Assembly: GCA_031262585.1 (NCBI GenBank)
Contig: JAISHK010000009.1
Location: forward strand, 62,001 to 126,000
DNA from: Endomicrobium sp.
GTDB lineage: Bacteria > Elusimicrobiota > Endomicrobiia > Endomicrobiales > Endomicrobiaceae
DNA length: 64,000 nucleotides
Reading direction: 5' to 3'
Numbering within the stretch: the first letter of the stretch is position 1; the number at the start of each line of letters is the position of its first letter. Both the position numbers and the translations under genes were made by a program. Positions 46,928 to 60,083 of the stretch are shown piece after piece. Under the pieces are notes generated by a model. The model had not been told where the DNA came from. It saw only the letters and a program-made list of their open reading frames with translations, and searched no databases.

Positions 46928-47497
46928 TCATTTTACTAAAACATTTTTATCTGATATACTTGCAATAGAACCAAAACATTTTACTATACGTCTTATAATA
47001 TTCCTTGACATTTTATCGCAGACAATTTCCCCAGCATATTCTTCACTCATAGTATTATTATTTTGCATTTTTTTAGAATCTAAATATATTTGAACACCTT
47101 CCATATTTGGTTCTATCCATATTATACTGTTATCTTTATAAGTTAAAGCAATACTTGCTATAACTACCAAAAGTTTGTATTCAGGAACCATATTTGAATC
47201 ATAAGTAAGTGATTGTAAAATATATCTTTTTATAGTAACAATAAGAACACCATCTGCCTCAACTTCGTTATTCACTAAAGATAAACGTCCATCAGATATT
47301 ATTTCATTAATAACACTATTCATAAATTTTGTTTCAAAACCAAACTGATTAGTATTATTTATAAAAGGTTTCACATATATTTTTTTAATATTCTCTGGCA
47401 AGGTCTGTATAGTTAACCCATAATGAGAAGACATACATGATATTGAAAAAATTAAAAGCAATCCAAATAAAAACGATAATATAACAATTTTTTTCAT
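46928..47497 (-). CDS. lptE: LPS-assembly lipoprotein LptE-like
   Basis: A 189-residue lipoprotein. The signal peptide ends at FSISC (Cys21). The mature part starts with SHYGLTIQTLPENIKKIYVK and PFINNTNQFGFETKFMNSVI, the strand-helix pattern of LptE, followed by DGRLSLVNNEVEADGVLIVT. LptE plugs LptD and loads LPS into the outer membrane. Its place between leuS and holA is conserved. It indicates an outer membrane, though LptD is not in the window. Confidence 0.82.
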   Translation of the reverse strand: MKKIVILSFLFGLLLIFSISCMSSHYGLTIQTLPENIKKIYVKPFINNTNQFGFETKFMNSVINEIISDGRLSLVNNEVEADGVLIVTIKRYILQSLTYDSNMVPEYKLLVVIASIALTYKDNSIIWIEPNMEGVQIYLDSKKMQNNNTMSEEYAGEIVCDKMSRNIIRRIVKCFGSIASISDKNVLVK

Positions 47498-47507
47498 AAA
47501 ACCTTCA

Positions 47508-49946
47508 TCATTTTACAACTACAGTAATAATCTTGTTTTTAATATATATAAATCTCATCACTTGTTTATTTCTTAACTGCAGCATAATTTTATCATCTGA
47601 ATTTATAATATCTTTAACTTCATCTTCTGTTGCATCAATTGGCACTACTATTTTTCCTCTTAATTTTCCATTTATCTGCACAGGAAGCTCAAGAAAAGAT
47701 TCTTTTATTATATTTTCATCAAAAACAGGCCAACTACAAGTTGATATATACCTTTTACAACCTAATTTTTCCCATATTTCTTCACAAAGATGAGGTGTAA
47801 ACGGTGACATTAAAAGAATTACTGTTTTATAAACTTTCAAAGATACGTCATTATCATTTGAATGATACTTATATGCATACAACGCATTGACAAGTTCCAT
47901 GATAAAGGAAATAGCAGTATTAAATTGAAGTTTTTTTTCAATATTATCAGTAACTTTTTTTATGGTTAGGTGCATTATTTTTAAAATATCATCCTTATCT
48001 TTTTGACAAGCAATTTCTTTTGATTTAGTATTGACAATATCAAAAAGATGCCATACTCTGTTTACAAATCGCCAACATCCTACAATATTGTTTGACGACC
48101 AATCAAGTTGTTTTTCAGGAGGAGCAACAAAAAGAATAAAAAGTCTTAGTGTATCCGCACCATATTTTGAAATGACTTCATCAGGACTTACAACATTCCC
48201 TTTTGATTTAGACATCACTCTTCCATTTAACGTAACCATTCCTTGAGTCAAAAGATTTACAAATGGTTCATCATATTTCACAATGCCTAAATTCCTCATA
48301 AACCTATACCAAAACCTCGCATATATTAAATGCATACACGCATGTTCTATACCACCTATATACTGATTTACAGGCATCCATGAATCTAATTTTGTCTTGT
48401 CAAAAATGACATCTTTACTATGAGGATCACAATATCTTGCATAGTACCATGAAGAATCAACAAAAGTATCCATTGTATCTGTTTCTCTTTTTGCACCTAG
48501 ACCACATTTTGGACACTTTACAATCGTAAAATCTTCGCTAGTTTTTAAGGGAGATTCTCCAACACCGCTAAACTTAACATCTTCTGGCAACAATACAGGC
48601 AAATCTTCTTCAGGAACAACCACAGTTCCACATTTCTTACAATGAACTATAGGGAAAGGAACTCCCCAATATCTTTGCCTTGATATAAGCCAATCTTTAA
48701 GTCTAAATTTAACTGTTTTCTTTCCAAAATTCTGCTTCTCAATCCATTGCGTTATTACACTAAATGCATCATTAGAACTTATTCCATTAAATTGGCCAGA
48801 ATTTATAAGAATACCATCATCTTCATAAGCATGCTTGCTAATATTCGAATCATTACCTTTTATAACATCTTTTATAAAGATACCATGTTTTTTTGCAAAT
48901 TCCCAGTCTCTTTGATCGTGTGCAGGAACAGCCATAATAGCTCCAGTCCCATATTCAGTTAAAACATAATTTGCCACAAAAATAGGAATTTCTTCATTTG
49001 TCGCCGGATTTACTGCATTAATTCCTTTAAGTCTTATTCCTGTTTTTTCTTTATTTGAAGTTCTTCCTATTTTTGATTTTATACCACTGAAAAGAATGTA
49101 TTCTTTTACTTCTTTATAATTTACAAGTTGCTCTTTTATTTCATTAATAATTTCATGTTCAGGAGCAACAACCATAAAAGTTACACCAAAAATAGTATCT
49201 GGTCTTGTTGTAAATACCTTTAATTTTTTATCTGTTCCTGCTAAAGTAAAATAAATTTCCACACCATAAGACTTCCCTATCCATTTTTTTTGCATTGACA
49301 AAACTTGCTGAGGCCATCCAGTAAGTTGTTTATGTCCTTCTAAAAGCTCATCGGCATAATCTGTAATCTTTATAAACCATTGTTCTAATTGTTTTTGTTC
49401 CGTTTGACTATCACATCGCCAACATAATCCATTTAAAACTTGCTCATTTGCAAGCACGGTTTGACAAGATGAACACCAATTTACTTTAGCATTTTTTCTA
49501 AAAACTAAACCCTTTTCCCACATCTTTATAAAAAGCCACTGAGTCCACCTATAATATTCTGGTTCACATGTTGCAATTTCTCTACTCCAATCGTAAGAAA
49601 TTCCCAAAGATTTCAATTGCTTCCTCATATGTGAAATATTTTGTCTAGTCCATTTCGCAGGATGAATTTTATTCTTTATTGCTGCATTTTCTGCAGGTAA
49701 TCCAAAAGCATCCCAACCTATGGTATATAAAACATTCTTTCCTTTCATCCTATGAAAACGCGCACAAACATCACCTATACTATAATTTCTAACGTGCCCC
49801 ATATGTAAATTGCCAGATGGATAAGGAAGCATTTCCAAACAATAATATTTATCTATATTTAAATTTCTCTTACTTTCAAATACCTTATCTATTGCCCACC
49901 TACTTTGCCATTTTTTCTCTACTTTAAAACAATCATATTCTGTCAT
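47508..49946 (-). CDS. leuS: Leucyl-tRNA synthetase
   Basis: An 812-residue class I synthetase. The HIGH motif is LPYPSGNLHMGHVRNYSIGD. A zinc module with paired CxxC (WCSSCQTVLANEQVLNGLCW) and the CP1 editing domain (TTRPDTIFGVTFMVVAPEH, GTGAIMAVPAHDQRDWEF) follow. KMSKS reads MSKSKGNVVSPDEV. An anticodon-binding domain completes it. The frame opens at 50006, but Met at 49946 (MTEYDCFKVEKKWQ) fits the family and has GGAG upstream. It is first in leuS-lptE-holA. Confidence 0.97.
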   Translation of the reverse strand: MTEYDCFKVEKKWQSRWAIDKVFESKRNLNIDKYYCLEMLPYPSGNLHMGHVRNYSIGDVCARFHRMKGKNVLYTIGWDAFGLPAENAAIKNKIHPAKWTRQNISHMRKQLKSLGISYDWSREIATCEPEYYRWTQWLFIKMWEKGLVFRKNAKVNWCSSCQTVLANEQVLNGLCWRCDSQTEQKQLEQWFIKITDYADELLEGHKQLTGWPQQVLSMQKKWIGKSYGVEIYFTLAGTDKKLKVFTTRPDTIFGVTFMVVAPEHEIINEIKEQLVNYKEVKEYILFSGIKSKIGRTSNKEKTGIRLKGINAVNPATNEEIPIFVANYVLTEYGTGAIMAVPAHDQRDWEFAKKHGIFIKDVIKGNDSNISKHAYEDDGILINSGQFNGISSNDAFSVITQWIEKQNFGKKTVKFRLKDWLISRQRYWGVPFPIVHCKKCGTVVVPEEDLPVLLPEDVKFSGVGESPLKTSEDFTIVKCPKCGLGAKRETDTMDTFVDSSWYYARYCDPHSKDVIFDKTKLDSWMPVNQYIGGIEHACMHLIYARFWYRFMRNLGIVKYDEPFVNLLTQGMVTLNGRVMSKSKGNVVSPDEVISKYGADTLRLFILFVAPPEKQLDWSSNNIVGCWRFVNRVWHLFDIVNTKSKEIACQKDKDDILKIMHLTIKKVTDNIEKKLQFNTAISFIMELVNALYAYKYHSNDNDVSLKVYKTVILLMSPFTPHLCEEIWEKLGCKRYISTCSWPVFDENIIKESFLELPVQINGKLRGKIVVPIDATEDEVKDIINSDDKIMLQLRNKQVMRFIYIKNKIITVVVK

Positions 49947-52900
49947 CTTTTTATCTCCACAATCATAGTTAACTAATATCCCCAAAATATTTACCAACAA
50001 ATTCAAAATTCTATTTCCAAAACCCTGTAAACTTGATTTATTTTAATTAAATTCAAAATATTGGACAATCTTAATATGATAATTATCAAGTTTTTGTATT
50101 CAAATTATGAATTATCATTATACCAATTGTGTTCGTATCTTTGCAGCAACACCTGACAACATATTTAGTCTACGTTTAAATTTTATTATAATTTTCTTAC
50201 AAAAAGCTTAACATTAAGTTCTTTAAACTGCAACAACTACCTTTCATTTTCATTAAATTCAACTTTCAACTAGACTTTTTCAATTGTTTCTAAAATATGC
50301 TATTATAAGACAAATTTAAACATCCTTACAGCAAAAAATATCAACAACGAAAACTGTTACTATTTTTATTTAATTCATTTTATAACAAAAAAACGATCAA
50401 CTTTATTAATAAATTTCAAACTTAAATAAACTAAACGTATTCAATTATAGCAAATAAAACACTTTGTCTCTTTTAAATCATAAAAAGTAACTTCATGATA
50501 AATGATATATATAAAATGATCATTTTTTATAATAAAAAATAAATCTTATAAAAAACTATAAAACTCTTTAATTTTATTTTTGTAGTACTTGTTTTTTGAT
50601 TTTTATTGAAAAGTTTAATCTATCAAAAAGTACACTCTTCCTTTTACTTACTTTTATGTATATATTCAATTAACCCTATTATTTCTTACTATTAATCGCC
50701 ATTGTTAAGATTATCTATTGTTAAATAGGTATAAAAATATCCACTCCAAATTCAGATTTTACAAAGTTAGTTAACAATTTCATATCTTATACATTTGTCT
50801 CGCATTTACATTAATTCTTATCTTTGGATCTTTAAATTTTATAACAATATATTTTCTCCTCTAGGGAAAACAACAAATTTATTTGCTTGTCTAATCTTTC
50901 TTAATCAAATCATTTCATTATCGCATTTCTTCTTCGAACAATTCTATAATTATTCTTCCATTTATTTTAATTTAATATCTGCTATATATTTTGCTCGCTT
51001 ATTACATAAAAAAATACAAGAATAAATCTAGTCGCACAAATTTAAATTAATGTTTTGGTCTCCCGAGTAATAACAAGTTGTGAAATAATGCTTCGTGTAG
51101 TTAACTACTTATACTCCAAAAAATTGGATTGATAAATTAAAATTATTATCGTTCCAACTATCTTTCATCAGTAACATAAAAAACTTTATTATTTTCAGTG
51201 TTCTTAATTTTAACATATAAAATTAAAAATTTTTATTTTTCACTAAACAATATAAAAATGATTAAGTATTTCTTTATAATAATCTAAATTTTTAGTATGC
51301 TTTTTTAATATTAATGCTTAATCTTACTAAACAAAATAGTTATTTTAATGTTATGATCTCTCCTTTCACTTTTTTCATTATCTCTTATTTTTAGATACAT
51401 CAAAAATAAAACTTCTATGATACAATTTTAATTTTTTAAAAATAGTTATCTATCCTAACATCTCAAAAATTTTAAAAAACACCATTCTTCCTAAATCTCT
51501 TTTGTAATCATGACTGTTTTTATATATTTTTTTATAAAACAGTCAAAATTATCATCACTAAATCAAATATTCCATATCTGTATTATAAACAAATATAAGT
51601 TATATTAGTTTTTTGTTATTTTATTTGCTTTATATTGTCTTTTATAAATCTACCTTAATTTCTATACAGAATTTTCGAGAAAAATGTAAAGAACATTTAA
51701 TATTGCTTAAAACGAACAGAACAAAAAGTCATTTTAATTTTTCAATTCGTATTTTTTATTAAATATTTAATATCTATCTGATACAATCTCAATATTTCTC
51801 AAAATTAAATATAGATCAGCTAATAAAATTATAAAGCTTAATATAACTTTATATCATTTTTTTATCTTAAATAATTTAAATACTAAAAACAATTTCCATT
51901 TTTTTTAATGATAATTATATTTCTATAATTAATTTTACACAAATATAAAAAAGTTAGTTTCAATGAGTACTTATTCTATAAGTAAATCAAAAAGCTTATT
52001 AAAACTATATATAGACTATTTGTATATAGAAAAACAAATAAATAGACACTCAATTGAATAAGATAAGAATCATATTTAGCGTAGTAACAACCATAAATAT
52101 TACTTACTTTATTTTCGCTTTTTTAATTGAAACACATTAAATGATATTACAACATATATTAAAATAATTCATATAAATTTGCTATCTTTTTATTTCTTCT
52201 ATATTAAGATATCAAATCTGAAGATACTTATTAATCAATTTCTAACTAACATTTTTTTTATTCTTATTCTCTTTTAACAAATGCTTATTTTGCAGATTTT
52301 TAAAGGTTATTATAAAATTGCTATAACTTAATTAAAAAATTTACAAAGAATATGAAATCGGATAATAAACCATTACAATTTTATTAAAATACAAATTAAT
52401 ATGAATCTCAAAAGATTCTGGATTTGTGATTAAAAAAGATAAATTATTTAAATTAAATTTAAAGATAAATGTCACTTAAGTTTTAACAACATAAATTATA
52501 AAAACTAAATAGCATATAAAATCATTAATTTTTGGATAATAGAAATATCAAATAAATTTAGAAAAGAATATTTTCAGATAACAAATCTTAGACATTGTTT
52601 ATAAAATTTTGTAATATGAAATAAAGATTAAATTATTTATAAAAAACCAAAGAAAAAACAATTCTAATTTCTTAATTATTTAAGAATAACAAGAAAATTA
52701 TATAATTTCCCATAATTTAAAATATAGTGAAAAGATAAAATATTTTACTGATAGAAAAATTTTTTGATAAGAATTATCAACTTGTTAATAAAACCAACGA
52801 AGTTTTAATTTGTCAAACAAAGACCTAGTTTAAAAAATGCATATTTCAAGTTTGTCGACGAATAAGAGACTACACATTACAAGATATATAACTTACCAAA

Positions 52901-53794
52901 CTTGAATGGAAGAAATTTATAACAAAAGTTTTCTTAGAATTTTAACCTCTTTTAATTGAAAAATACTTTATACGAGATTATGCACTTAGGACTTATTTCT
53001 CTATCGCGAAAATTTTACACTAAATTAATCATGTTTTTTTGAATTACTAAATATAGAAAAGATGTGTATAGTGTTTTATTTATAGCGATAAGTTAAATAA
53101 TTATTAATGTAAATCCATTCCGCATTTATAAGTAAAGTTTAAACATTTGTTTTAATTTAGATGTTTAGAACGAAATAAACACTGAACAACATTTGCAAAA
53201 TAGGTACAATATAGCGACTGCAGTAAAATAACAGTAACTCGGCATAAAGCAAGTCAAAACATATATTTCAATATTGTAAAAATACAACTTTAACAAAAAA
53301 ATAAAATTTAAATAATATTTTGTTCCAGATTATTTAGAGCAAGTAGAAACTACTAAATATAAATATTGAAAACAGAAAAATCAAATTCTGTTGCTTAATG
53401 TTTAAGTGATAAGAGAAAAACTATTAAGTTTAGAATAATTTAATATTTGTTTTTTTACAACAAATTCAAAAATAACGAACAACTTTTCTTTTGTATGAGT
53501 TGCGCAAAAGATAACATAAAGATACAAATTATTATAAACTAGACTTTTTATAATCTATGATAGCAAAAGTATTTTTGCCAAAAAGAGATGAAATTAAATT
53601 GTTAAGCTCAACATCCAAACTTTATAACTTAAAACCAAAAACATAAAACCAACTTACATAGCATTTTTTAATTTTTAGTTTATAAAAATTAACGAAATCA
53701 CATAAACAAAAATTATTATTAATTTCAAATAGCTTTATTATAATAGCAACTTTAAACAACAGTAAAGAATTTTAATCACCAATAATAACAACAC
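49947..53794. other. 3.8-kb gene-free eroded region between leuS and tRNA-Asp
   Basis: No intact gene. A 76-codon plus-strand frame at 50795-51025 is Phe/Ile/Ser-rich and is antisense to a minus-strand trace YIVIKFKDPKIRINVNARQM (about 50790-50860). A plus-strand trace near 52870-53000 reads CRRIRDYTLQDI, a stop, LTKLEWKKFITKVFLEF, a stop, and IEKYFIRDYALRTYFSIA. None was assigned. The centre (51100-52700) shows no coding character and is almost pure A/T. No tRNA or hairpin was noted until 53795. Confidence 0.5.
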
Positions 53795-53870
53795 CGGGGA
53801 CGACGGGAGTTGAACCCGCGATCTCTGCCTTGACAGGGCAGTGTGTTAAACCAGACTACACTACGTCCCC
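53795..53870 (-). tRNA. tRNA-Asp (GTC)
   Basis: Acceptor GGGGACG/CGTCCCC, anticodon stem CTGCC/GGCAG and loop CTGTCAA give anticodon GTC. The discriminator is G, as expected for Asp. The T-loop TTCAACT is intact. CCA is not encoded. It stands alone between an eroded region and glyA. Confidence 0.96.
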
Positions 53871-54073
53871 AAACAAATAAACGAAGATATTATATTAGAA
53901 AGTTAATTAAAAGTCAACTTTTTACTCTAAATGATAAGAATTTTTTAGAAATATCAAATAAACTAATATTTGTATAAATCTTATAAAATCAACAAGAACC
54001 CCACACTCCATACATAAATCATAAGTTTCTAAAATCACACACGATTTATATATAATGTTTTGTAAAAAAATCA

Positions 54074-55324
54074 CTAATATTTCAATCTTTTATAAATGTT
54101 AAATTTATAACACAAATTCAACATATCTGCTCTAACTTCAGCAATAACTTTTTTATTATCAATATTTTTAAGAACTTTTATTATAGACTCAGCTATTTTT
54201 ATCATTTCTGCTTCCTTCATGCCTCTTGTTGTAACAGCAGGTGTTCCAATTCGTATCCCGGACGTTATCGCAGGTTTTGCTTGATCATAAGGTATTCCAT
54301 TTTTATTTAAAGCTATTCCTGCTCGTTCTAATGTTTCCTGAGCAACTTTTCCACTAATGCCTAAAGGTCTTAAATCTACTAAAAATAAGTGCGAATCTGT
54401 TCCACCGGAAACAATTTTCAAACCACCATTTTCTAAAACTTCAACAAGTTTTTTTGCATTAGCCAAAACTTGTTTTTGATATTTTTTAAATTCAGGTTTT
54501 AATGCTTCATTAAAAGCCACAGCTTTAGCAGCTATAACATGCATTAATGGCCCACCCTGTTCACCAGGAAAAACTGCAGAGTTAATCTTTTTAGCAAGTT
54601 TTTCATTGTTTGTAAGAATTAAACCACCACGAGGACCACGAAGAGTCTTATGTGTCGTTGTTGTTGTAATATCTGCATATTCAATAGGAGATGGATAAAC
54701 TCCGGCAGCGATTAACCCAGCATAATGCGCTATATCAGCCATATGATAAGCTTCAACATTTCTTGCAATTTCTGAAACTTTTTTCCATTCCCATATTCGT
54801 GAATACGCACTAGCACCACTAATAATAAGCTTTGGTTTATTTTCTATAGCGAGTTTTTCCATTTCATCATAGTTTATATAACCTGTTTTTTCATAAACAT
54901 TATAAAATACTATTTTAAACCATTTACCTGAAACATTAAAAGAATTACCGTGCGTTAAATGTCCACCATGTGATAAATTAAGTCCCATAATTGTATCACC
55001 AGAATTTAAAAGGGCAAGTTGAACTGCAAAATTTGCTTGGGACCCAGAGTGAGGTTGTACATTCGCAAATTTAACATTAAAAAGCTTCTTTGCTCTTTCT
55101 ATTGCTAAATTTTCAACTATATCAACAACTTCACATCCTCCGTAATATCTTTTATAAGGATAACCTTCAGCATATTTATTTGTAAGACAAGAACCCTGTG
55201 CTTCCATAATAGCTTGTGAAGTAATATTCTCTGAAGCAATAAGCTCTATCGTTTCTCTTTGTCTTTTGAGTTCTTTAACTAAAACATCATAAACTTTAGA
55301 ATCGTTTTTTCTTACATTTTTCAT
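54074..55324 (-). CDS. glyA: Serine hydroxymethyltransferase
   Basis: A 416-residue PLP enzyme. [51 protein letters not shown] and the PLP-lysine motif [15 protein letters not shown] are present; [14 protein letters not shown] carries the cofactor Asp and His. It interconverts serine and glycine, supplying one-carbon units. The frame opens at 55351, but ATG 55324 has GGAG six bases upstream and better matches the family start. It directly follows tsaC. Confidence 0.96.
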   Translation of the reverse strand: MKNVRKNDSKVYDVLVKELKRQRETIELIASENITSQAIMEAQGSCLTNKYAEGYPYKRYYGGCEVVDIVENLAIERAKKLFNVKFANVQPHSGSQANFAVQLALLNSGDTIMGLNLSHGGHLTHGNSFNVSGKWFKIVFYNVYEKTGYINYDEMEKLAIENKPKLIISGASAYSRIWEWKKVSEIARNVEAYHMADIAHYAGLIAAGVYPSPIEYADITTTTTHKTLRGPRGGLILTNNEKLAKKINSAVFPGEQGGPLMHVIAAKAVAFNEALKPEFKKYQKQVLANAKKLVEVLENGGLKIVSGGTDSHLFLVDLRPLGISGKVAQETLERAGIALNKNGIPYDQAKPAITSGIRIGTPAVTTRGMKEAEMIKIAESIIKVLKNIDNKKVIAEVRADMLNLCYKFNIYKRLKY

Positions 55325-55347
55325 AATACTCTCCAGCAAATCGCATA

Positions 55348-55956
55348 TCATGTATATTTTAACAATTCATTAGCATCTAAACAACCTTTACGAATAACAG
55401 TATACGGAAATTGTACCATATCTATAACCGTAGATTCAAAAGAAAATTCACATCGTCTCCCATCAATTATAATATCAACTATTCCATCAAAACCTAAAGT
55501 TTCCCAAATATTCTTAGCACTTTTTTCATTTGACATATTTACAGAAGTTGTGAAAATAGGTCTACCCAATTTTTTTAATAAATTTAGCATAAATTTATCA
55601 TTAGGAATTCTGACACCTAAATCATTCCTACCACTTGAAACAATTTTTCCTAATTCTGTTGTTGGAAATATTAAAGTAAGCTGCCCAGGCCAAAATCTTT
55701 TAGCAATTTTTAATGCCTTTTCAGAAACTTTCACAAAAAGTTTTACATCATTAATATCAGAAGTCATCAAAATAAGAGGTTTTTTAAGACTCCTCTTCTT
55801 AATCTCATATAACTTTCTTTGAGCTTTAACATTAAAAGAGTCAACAGCAAAACCATAAACAGTTTCGGTCGGAACAATTGCTATCCCACCATCTTTTACA
55901 ATTTTGACTGTTATTTCATAAACTTTCTCATCTCTTACAGATATTTTTAAAGTCAT
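55348..55956 (-). CDS. tsaC: L-threonylcarbamoyladenylate synthase (YrdC/Sua5 family)
   Basis: A 202-residue YrdC-domain protein. [72 protein letters not shown] and [17 protein letters not shown] follow the family throughout. No Sua5 C-terminal domain is present. It makes threonylcarbamoyl-AMP for the t6A37 modification of ANN-decoding tRNAs. AAGGTGATT precedes the ATG. It is 16 bases downstream of argC. Confidence 0.92.
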   Translation of the reverse strand: MTLKISVRDEKVYEITVKIVKDGGIAIVPTETVYGFAVDSFNVKAQRKLYEIKKRSLKKPLILMTSDINDVKLFVKVSEKALKIAKRFWPGQLTLIFPTTELGKIVSSGRNDLGVRIPNDKFMLNLLKKLGRPIFTTSVNMSNEKSAKNIWETLGFDGIVDIIIDGRRCEFSFESTVIDMVQFPYTVIRKGCLDANELLKYT

Positions 55957-55972
55957 ATAATCACCTTTAATT

Positions 55973-57013
55973 CTACATCAATCCTGTAGTTTCAGGTAAG
56001 CCAAATATAATATTCATATTTTGAATCGCTTGACCTGAAGCTCCTTTAACTAAATTATCTATAACTGAAATTATTGTAAGCTTTTTTATTCTATTATCAA
56101 CCTTCATGCCTATTTTACAATAATTTGTATTAACAACATCTTTTATTCCAGGCATTATGTCTTCATCTAAAATTTGCACAAAAGTATTATTTTTATAAAA
56201 TTCTTTATATATCTCTACTATTGTATATGTAGATAATTGTTTTTGAAGATTTAGATAAATCGTAGAGAGCATTCCTCTTTCAACAGGCATAATATGTGGA
56301 GTAAAACTTATCATAACATTCCTATTAGCCAAAACAGAAAGTTCTTGTTCAATTTCAGGAATATGTCTATGACTGCCTGCAATTTTATACGCCCTAAAAT
56401 TAGGATGCTCACCATCATAATAATCATTTGCACTTCTTCTACCAGCTCCAGAAATCCCACTTTTAGAATCTATTATTACTTCACTTAAATTCACAAAACC
56501 ATTTTTAATTGCCGGAGCACAACCAAGTATAACACTTGTAGGATAACAACCAGGATTAGCAATTAAAGAGGCTTTTTTTATTCTATCAACATTAAGTTCT
56601 GGTAATCCATAAACCGCTTGTCTTATATACTCTTTGGCAGGGTGATTAATATTATACCACTTCTCATACAGCTCAGGATTAGTTAATCTAAAATCTGCAG
56701 ATAAATCTATAACTTTAATGCCCATTTTAATAATAGACGGTACTAATTCAATAGCAATTGCATGAGGCAAAGCAAGAAAAACAATATCGCAATTAGCCGC
56801 AATCTTGGATGTATTTAGAGGTTCTATTTTTAATTTCAAAAAATTTTTCAAATTTCTAGAAGTAAAATTTGGATAAATATCTTTTAAATACTTTTCTTTT
56901 AAAAAACTTTTTCCATAAAGTCCTGTTATTTTTACATTTGGATGTCCAGAAAGAATTTTTAAAAGTTCTTCTCCTGCATAACCTGTTACACCTACAATAC
57001 CTACTTTAATCAT
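55973..57013 (-). CDS. argC: N-acetyl-gamma-glutamyl-phosphate reductase
   Basis: A 346-residue NADP-dependent reductase. The Rossmann start is [53 protein letters not shown], the catalytic Cys in [34 protein letters not shown] and [20 protein letters not shown] are canonical. It performs the third step of arginine synthesis. The frame opens at 57034, but ATG 57013 has GGAG seven bases upstream. The acetyltransferase at 39081 could supply its pathway. Confidence 0.95.
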   Translation of the reverse strand: MIKVGIVGVTGYAGEELLKILSGHPNVKITGLYGKSFLKEKYLKDIYPNFTSRNLKNFLKLKIEPLNTSKIAANCDIVFLALPHAIAIELVPSIIKMGIKVIDLSADFRLTNPELYEKWYNINHPAKEYIRQAVYGLPELNVDRIKKASLIANPGCYPTSVILGCAPAIKNGFVNLSEVIIDSKSGISGAGRRSANDYYDGEHPNFRAYKIAGSHRHIPEIEQELSVLANRNVMISFTPHIMPVERGMLSTIYLNLQKQLSTYTIVEIYKEFYKNNTFVQILDEDIMPGIKDVVNTNYCKIGMKVDNRIKKLTIISVIDNLVKGASGQAIQNMNIIFGLPETTGLM

Positions 57014-60000
57014 TTTTTCTCCATATTGCAACAAATTATTATAAAATTACTCTTTTCCTACGCACTTTTATGTGTGCAATTTTAATTTATTTAATAAATA
57101 GCGATACAAAGATTAATTTTTAAAAACCTTGCAGAAAAATGATGAGAATATTTTTAAAATATATAAAAACACGCATGCTTTACTAAAAATCGAATAACAT
57201 TATTATACATAATATTACTTATAAAATACTCAAATTACAAATTAAAATACTATATCAACAATTACATACATGTGCATGAGACATATCAATAATATTTTAA
57301 ACACATAAGACAAAAAATTATCCAAACTTTTTTTATTTATATTTTTAAATATACACCAATTCGGTAAAAATCATATTTCGTTTTACAGTATATACTAATT
57401 AGTACTTATCTTTTAAATGTTCAAGAATTTCTAATATTTGATTTATACATATACTAATGGTATACCCCATCTTACAAAGTTAAATAACAGCTTTTTAAAA
57501 CATTTTTTACATTAACAAAATATTTATTATTTGTTTTACAAATTCAAAGTTAACTGGAGTTAAAATAATTTTATCATACTTGTAAGTTTTCAATTTGAAT
57601 AAAAAATTGTGTTGCTTTTTATATTAGAATTCAAACAAACTGCCCTGATCAACCAGCAATCATTTTATTTAAATCATAACTATAGAAGCTTTGATTACAT
57701 GGCATCATAAAATGTTCCGCTATTCCTAAACCAAATATTGCTTTTGACCATTTAAGAAAAGATATTGATATTAAAATTTTAATATTCTTTCTTGCTATGA
57801 TGTCATCAATACAATACTTTCCATATTTTGCTAAGATAAAAAATTATTTAAAAAAAGATATGGAACAATTTGTTTTTTATATAAATTGAAATATTTCTAT
57901 TCATTTTCAAAATACTATAGTCAATTTGTTTATGACTTTTTTATTTTATCATTTTAACAGAATGTAATTTTGCTTCAAAAATATAATATAATTTCTTAAA
58001 AAATGAATCACCGTTAATTCACTTATACCACAACTCCTACTTTACAAAAAAATAATACTTGTTAACCCATAAAAATATAATTAAAATAAAAAGAATTAAT
58101 GAACACATTTATACAAACTGTTGTAAACAAATACACGCACAAAGAAAAAAATATGTATACTACTTAAATTATGTAATAAGAAAAATTGTTTTTCTAAAAA
58201 ATTTCATAATCTCAACACCTAAAACATAAGATTTTTACTTTCAATAAATAAAAATTGCCTATTCTTATTCTACATATACTCACTAAAAAAATTTCATAAA
58301 CAAGAATTATGGTACAAATAAATCAAGTTTATTGTAAATGTTTTTTTGACATTAAAAACAGGAATTACACCAATTAATACAACAACACAAAGCATTTTAA
58401 TCAAAAAAGCTATTAAAAAACGCAAAAGACAATACTATAACTCTATATCTCTCAAAAGTTCATCCACATAACATCCATAATGTTAAAAACATTTGTTACC
58501 TACCATCTACACAATACTTATAATACACGATTATCCACAATATATTTATATAAAATTCACTAGAGCAACTAAAAATTGAATAAGAATTTTAATTTAAATA
58601 TCCAGTCTCTTAAATTTTATGTCATCAATAAAATTCAAAAATAAGCATCAATAAAATACTATATAAAATTTCTAGCAAATTTCTAAGACTAAACATAGAA
58701 AAGATGTAATTTGTTTGTCAAGAAATAGCAACATTATACATACAATAGTTATGTCTGTTCTACATTATACTATAAATTTGGATGTATAAAACATTTAAAA
58801 TATGTTTTTATGTTTAACAAAGTAACAATAAATCTTTATAAAAAACATTAGCTCTATTATACTGGGAATACGCTTTTTGCTCATCACTCTTGTAAATTGT
58901 GCCATTTTATATTTATTAAGACCTAAAGCGTAATGGTATAACTCTCTATTGAAAAATCAATTAAAACTTCTTGATTAGTTTTATACATAACAAAATAACC
59001 TTTTTTAACATAATTTTGACTTGCTAACAAGTCAAAATAAAGTAAAGTCTTTTCTAATACTGTTGAATAGCATATAAAGTTCCACTACAAAAAAACTATT
59101 AACAAAAATTTAATACATTAAAGATACAGGAATTAATTTTGGTATCTCTTCTTTTAATACTAGAATCTAATGAAAAAGAAATAAAATAACAACATATTTA
59201 TTGATATAAATAGTAATGGATTTAAAAATTATAAAACAAAAATGGTATCATAACAATCAGAATAGATAAATATAAATTCTCTCAATTTTTTAGTCATAAA
59301 TAAAAAATATTATAATAAATACTAATCAAAAATTACATTTTTAACTAAAAAATTGAAATATATTATGGTGTTAAAATATTAAAATTTTCAATAGTTTTAT
59401 AAAAAAGAGAAACAGTATAATAATTATTAAATCCGATTTCAAGTAAGAGAAGATCTTTTATTACAAATTAAACTGTTTTACACATTTATTATTAAAAAAG
59501 AAATTTTTTTTAAAAAAAATAAAAAAAATGTTAGTATCAGTAAAATAAACTGAATAATAACAAAAAAGCTTTTGTTTTTAGTTTTCTTCTTACAAAAAAC
59601 AAATAAACTACTAATACAAGTTCGGATATTCTGTGGCAAGTAATGATTTTATCACAATTATACCAAACAACAGCATAAAAGACATATAAAAATATTTTTT
59701 CTCTTAGTCTGCTAAAAGATAAAGTACAATGCGAGTAACAAAAACATGAAATAGAACGCATAACCTTGTATGTGAGCAACTTAAAACAATATTTTTTAAA
59801 AACTAAATTTATCAAAAAAGAGACATACAGCTAATCAAAACTCTATACAAATAGACACAATAAGAGTACTCTTCTTTTTATTTTAATTAAAACGAAAAAC
59901 CATTTCACACGACAAACATGACACAATGTAAATAAAAAAGCAAAACAACCTCACTTTTTGCGCCATATCAGTAAAATAATACAAACCACAACAATTAAAA

Positions 60001-60083
60001 AATTGTTTTTTACAACAAAAGAATACAATAACTCCATTTTATATCGCTAAAATTTAGCAAACAATTATCATATCGCACTTTTA
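57014..60083. other. 3-kb gene-free eroded region between argC and the prepilin peptidase
   Basis: No intact gene. Coding traces on the minus strand include FGLGIAEHFMMPCNQSFYSY then DLNKMIAG (about 57650-57750) and VKKGYFVMYKTNQEVLIDFS then IESYTITL (about 58930-59020). Both look like broken proteins of unknown family. A 92-codon minus frame at 59537-59815 has a random Cys/Phe/Tyr-rich composition and no ribosome-binding site, so it is not called. Confidence 0.5.
59013..59038. repeat. Perfect 11-bp inverted repeat
   Basis: ATTTTGACTTG, four bases CTAA, CAAGTCAAAAT. Neither side has a T-run, so it is unlikely to be a terminator. It may be a protein-binding palindrome or chance in AT-rich decayed DNA. 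Confidence 0.65.

Noticed and set aside
59537-59815. 92-codon minus-strand open frame
   Set aside because: Random-looking Cys/Phe/Tyr-rich composition, no ribosome-binding site, no recognisable motif, inside an eroded tract.
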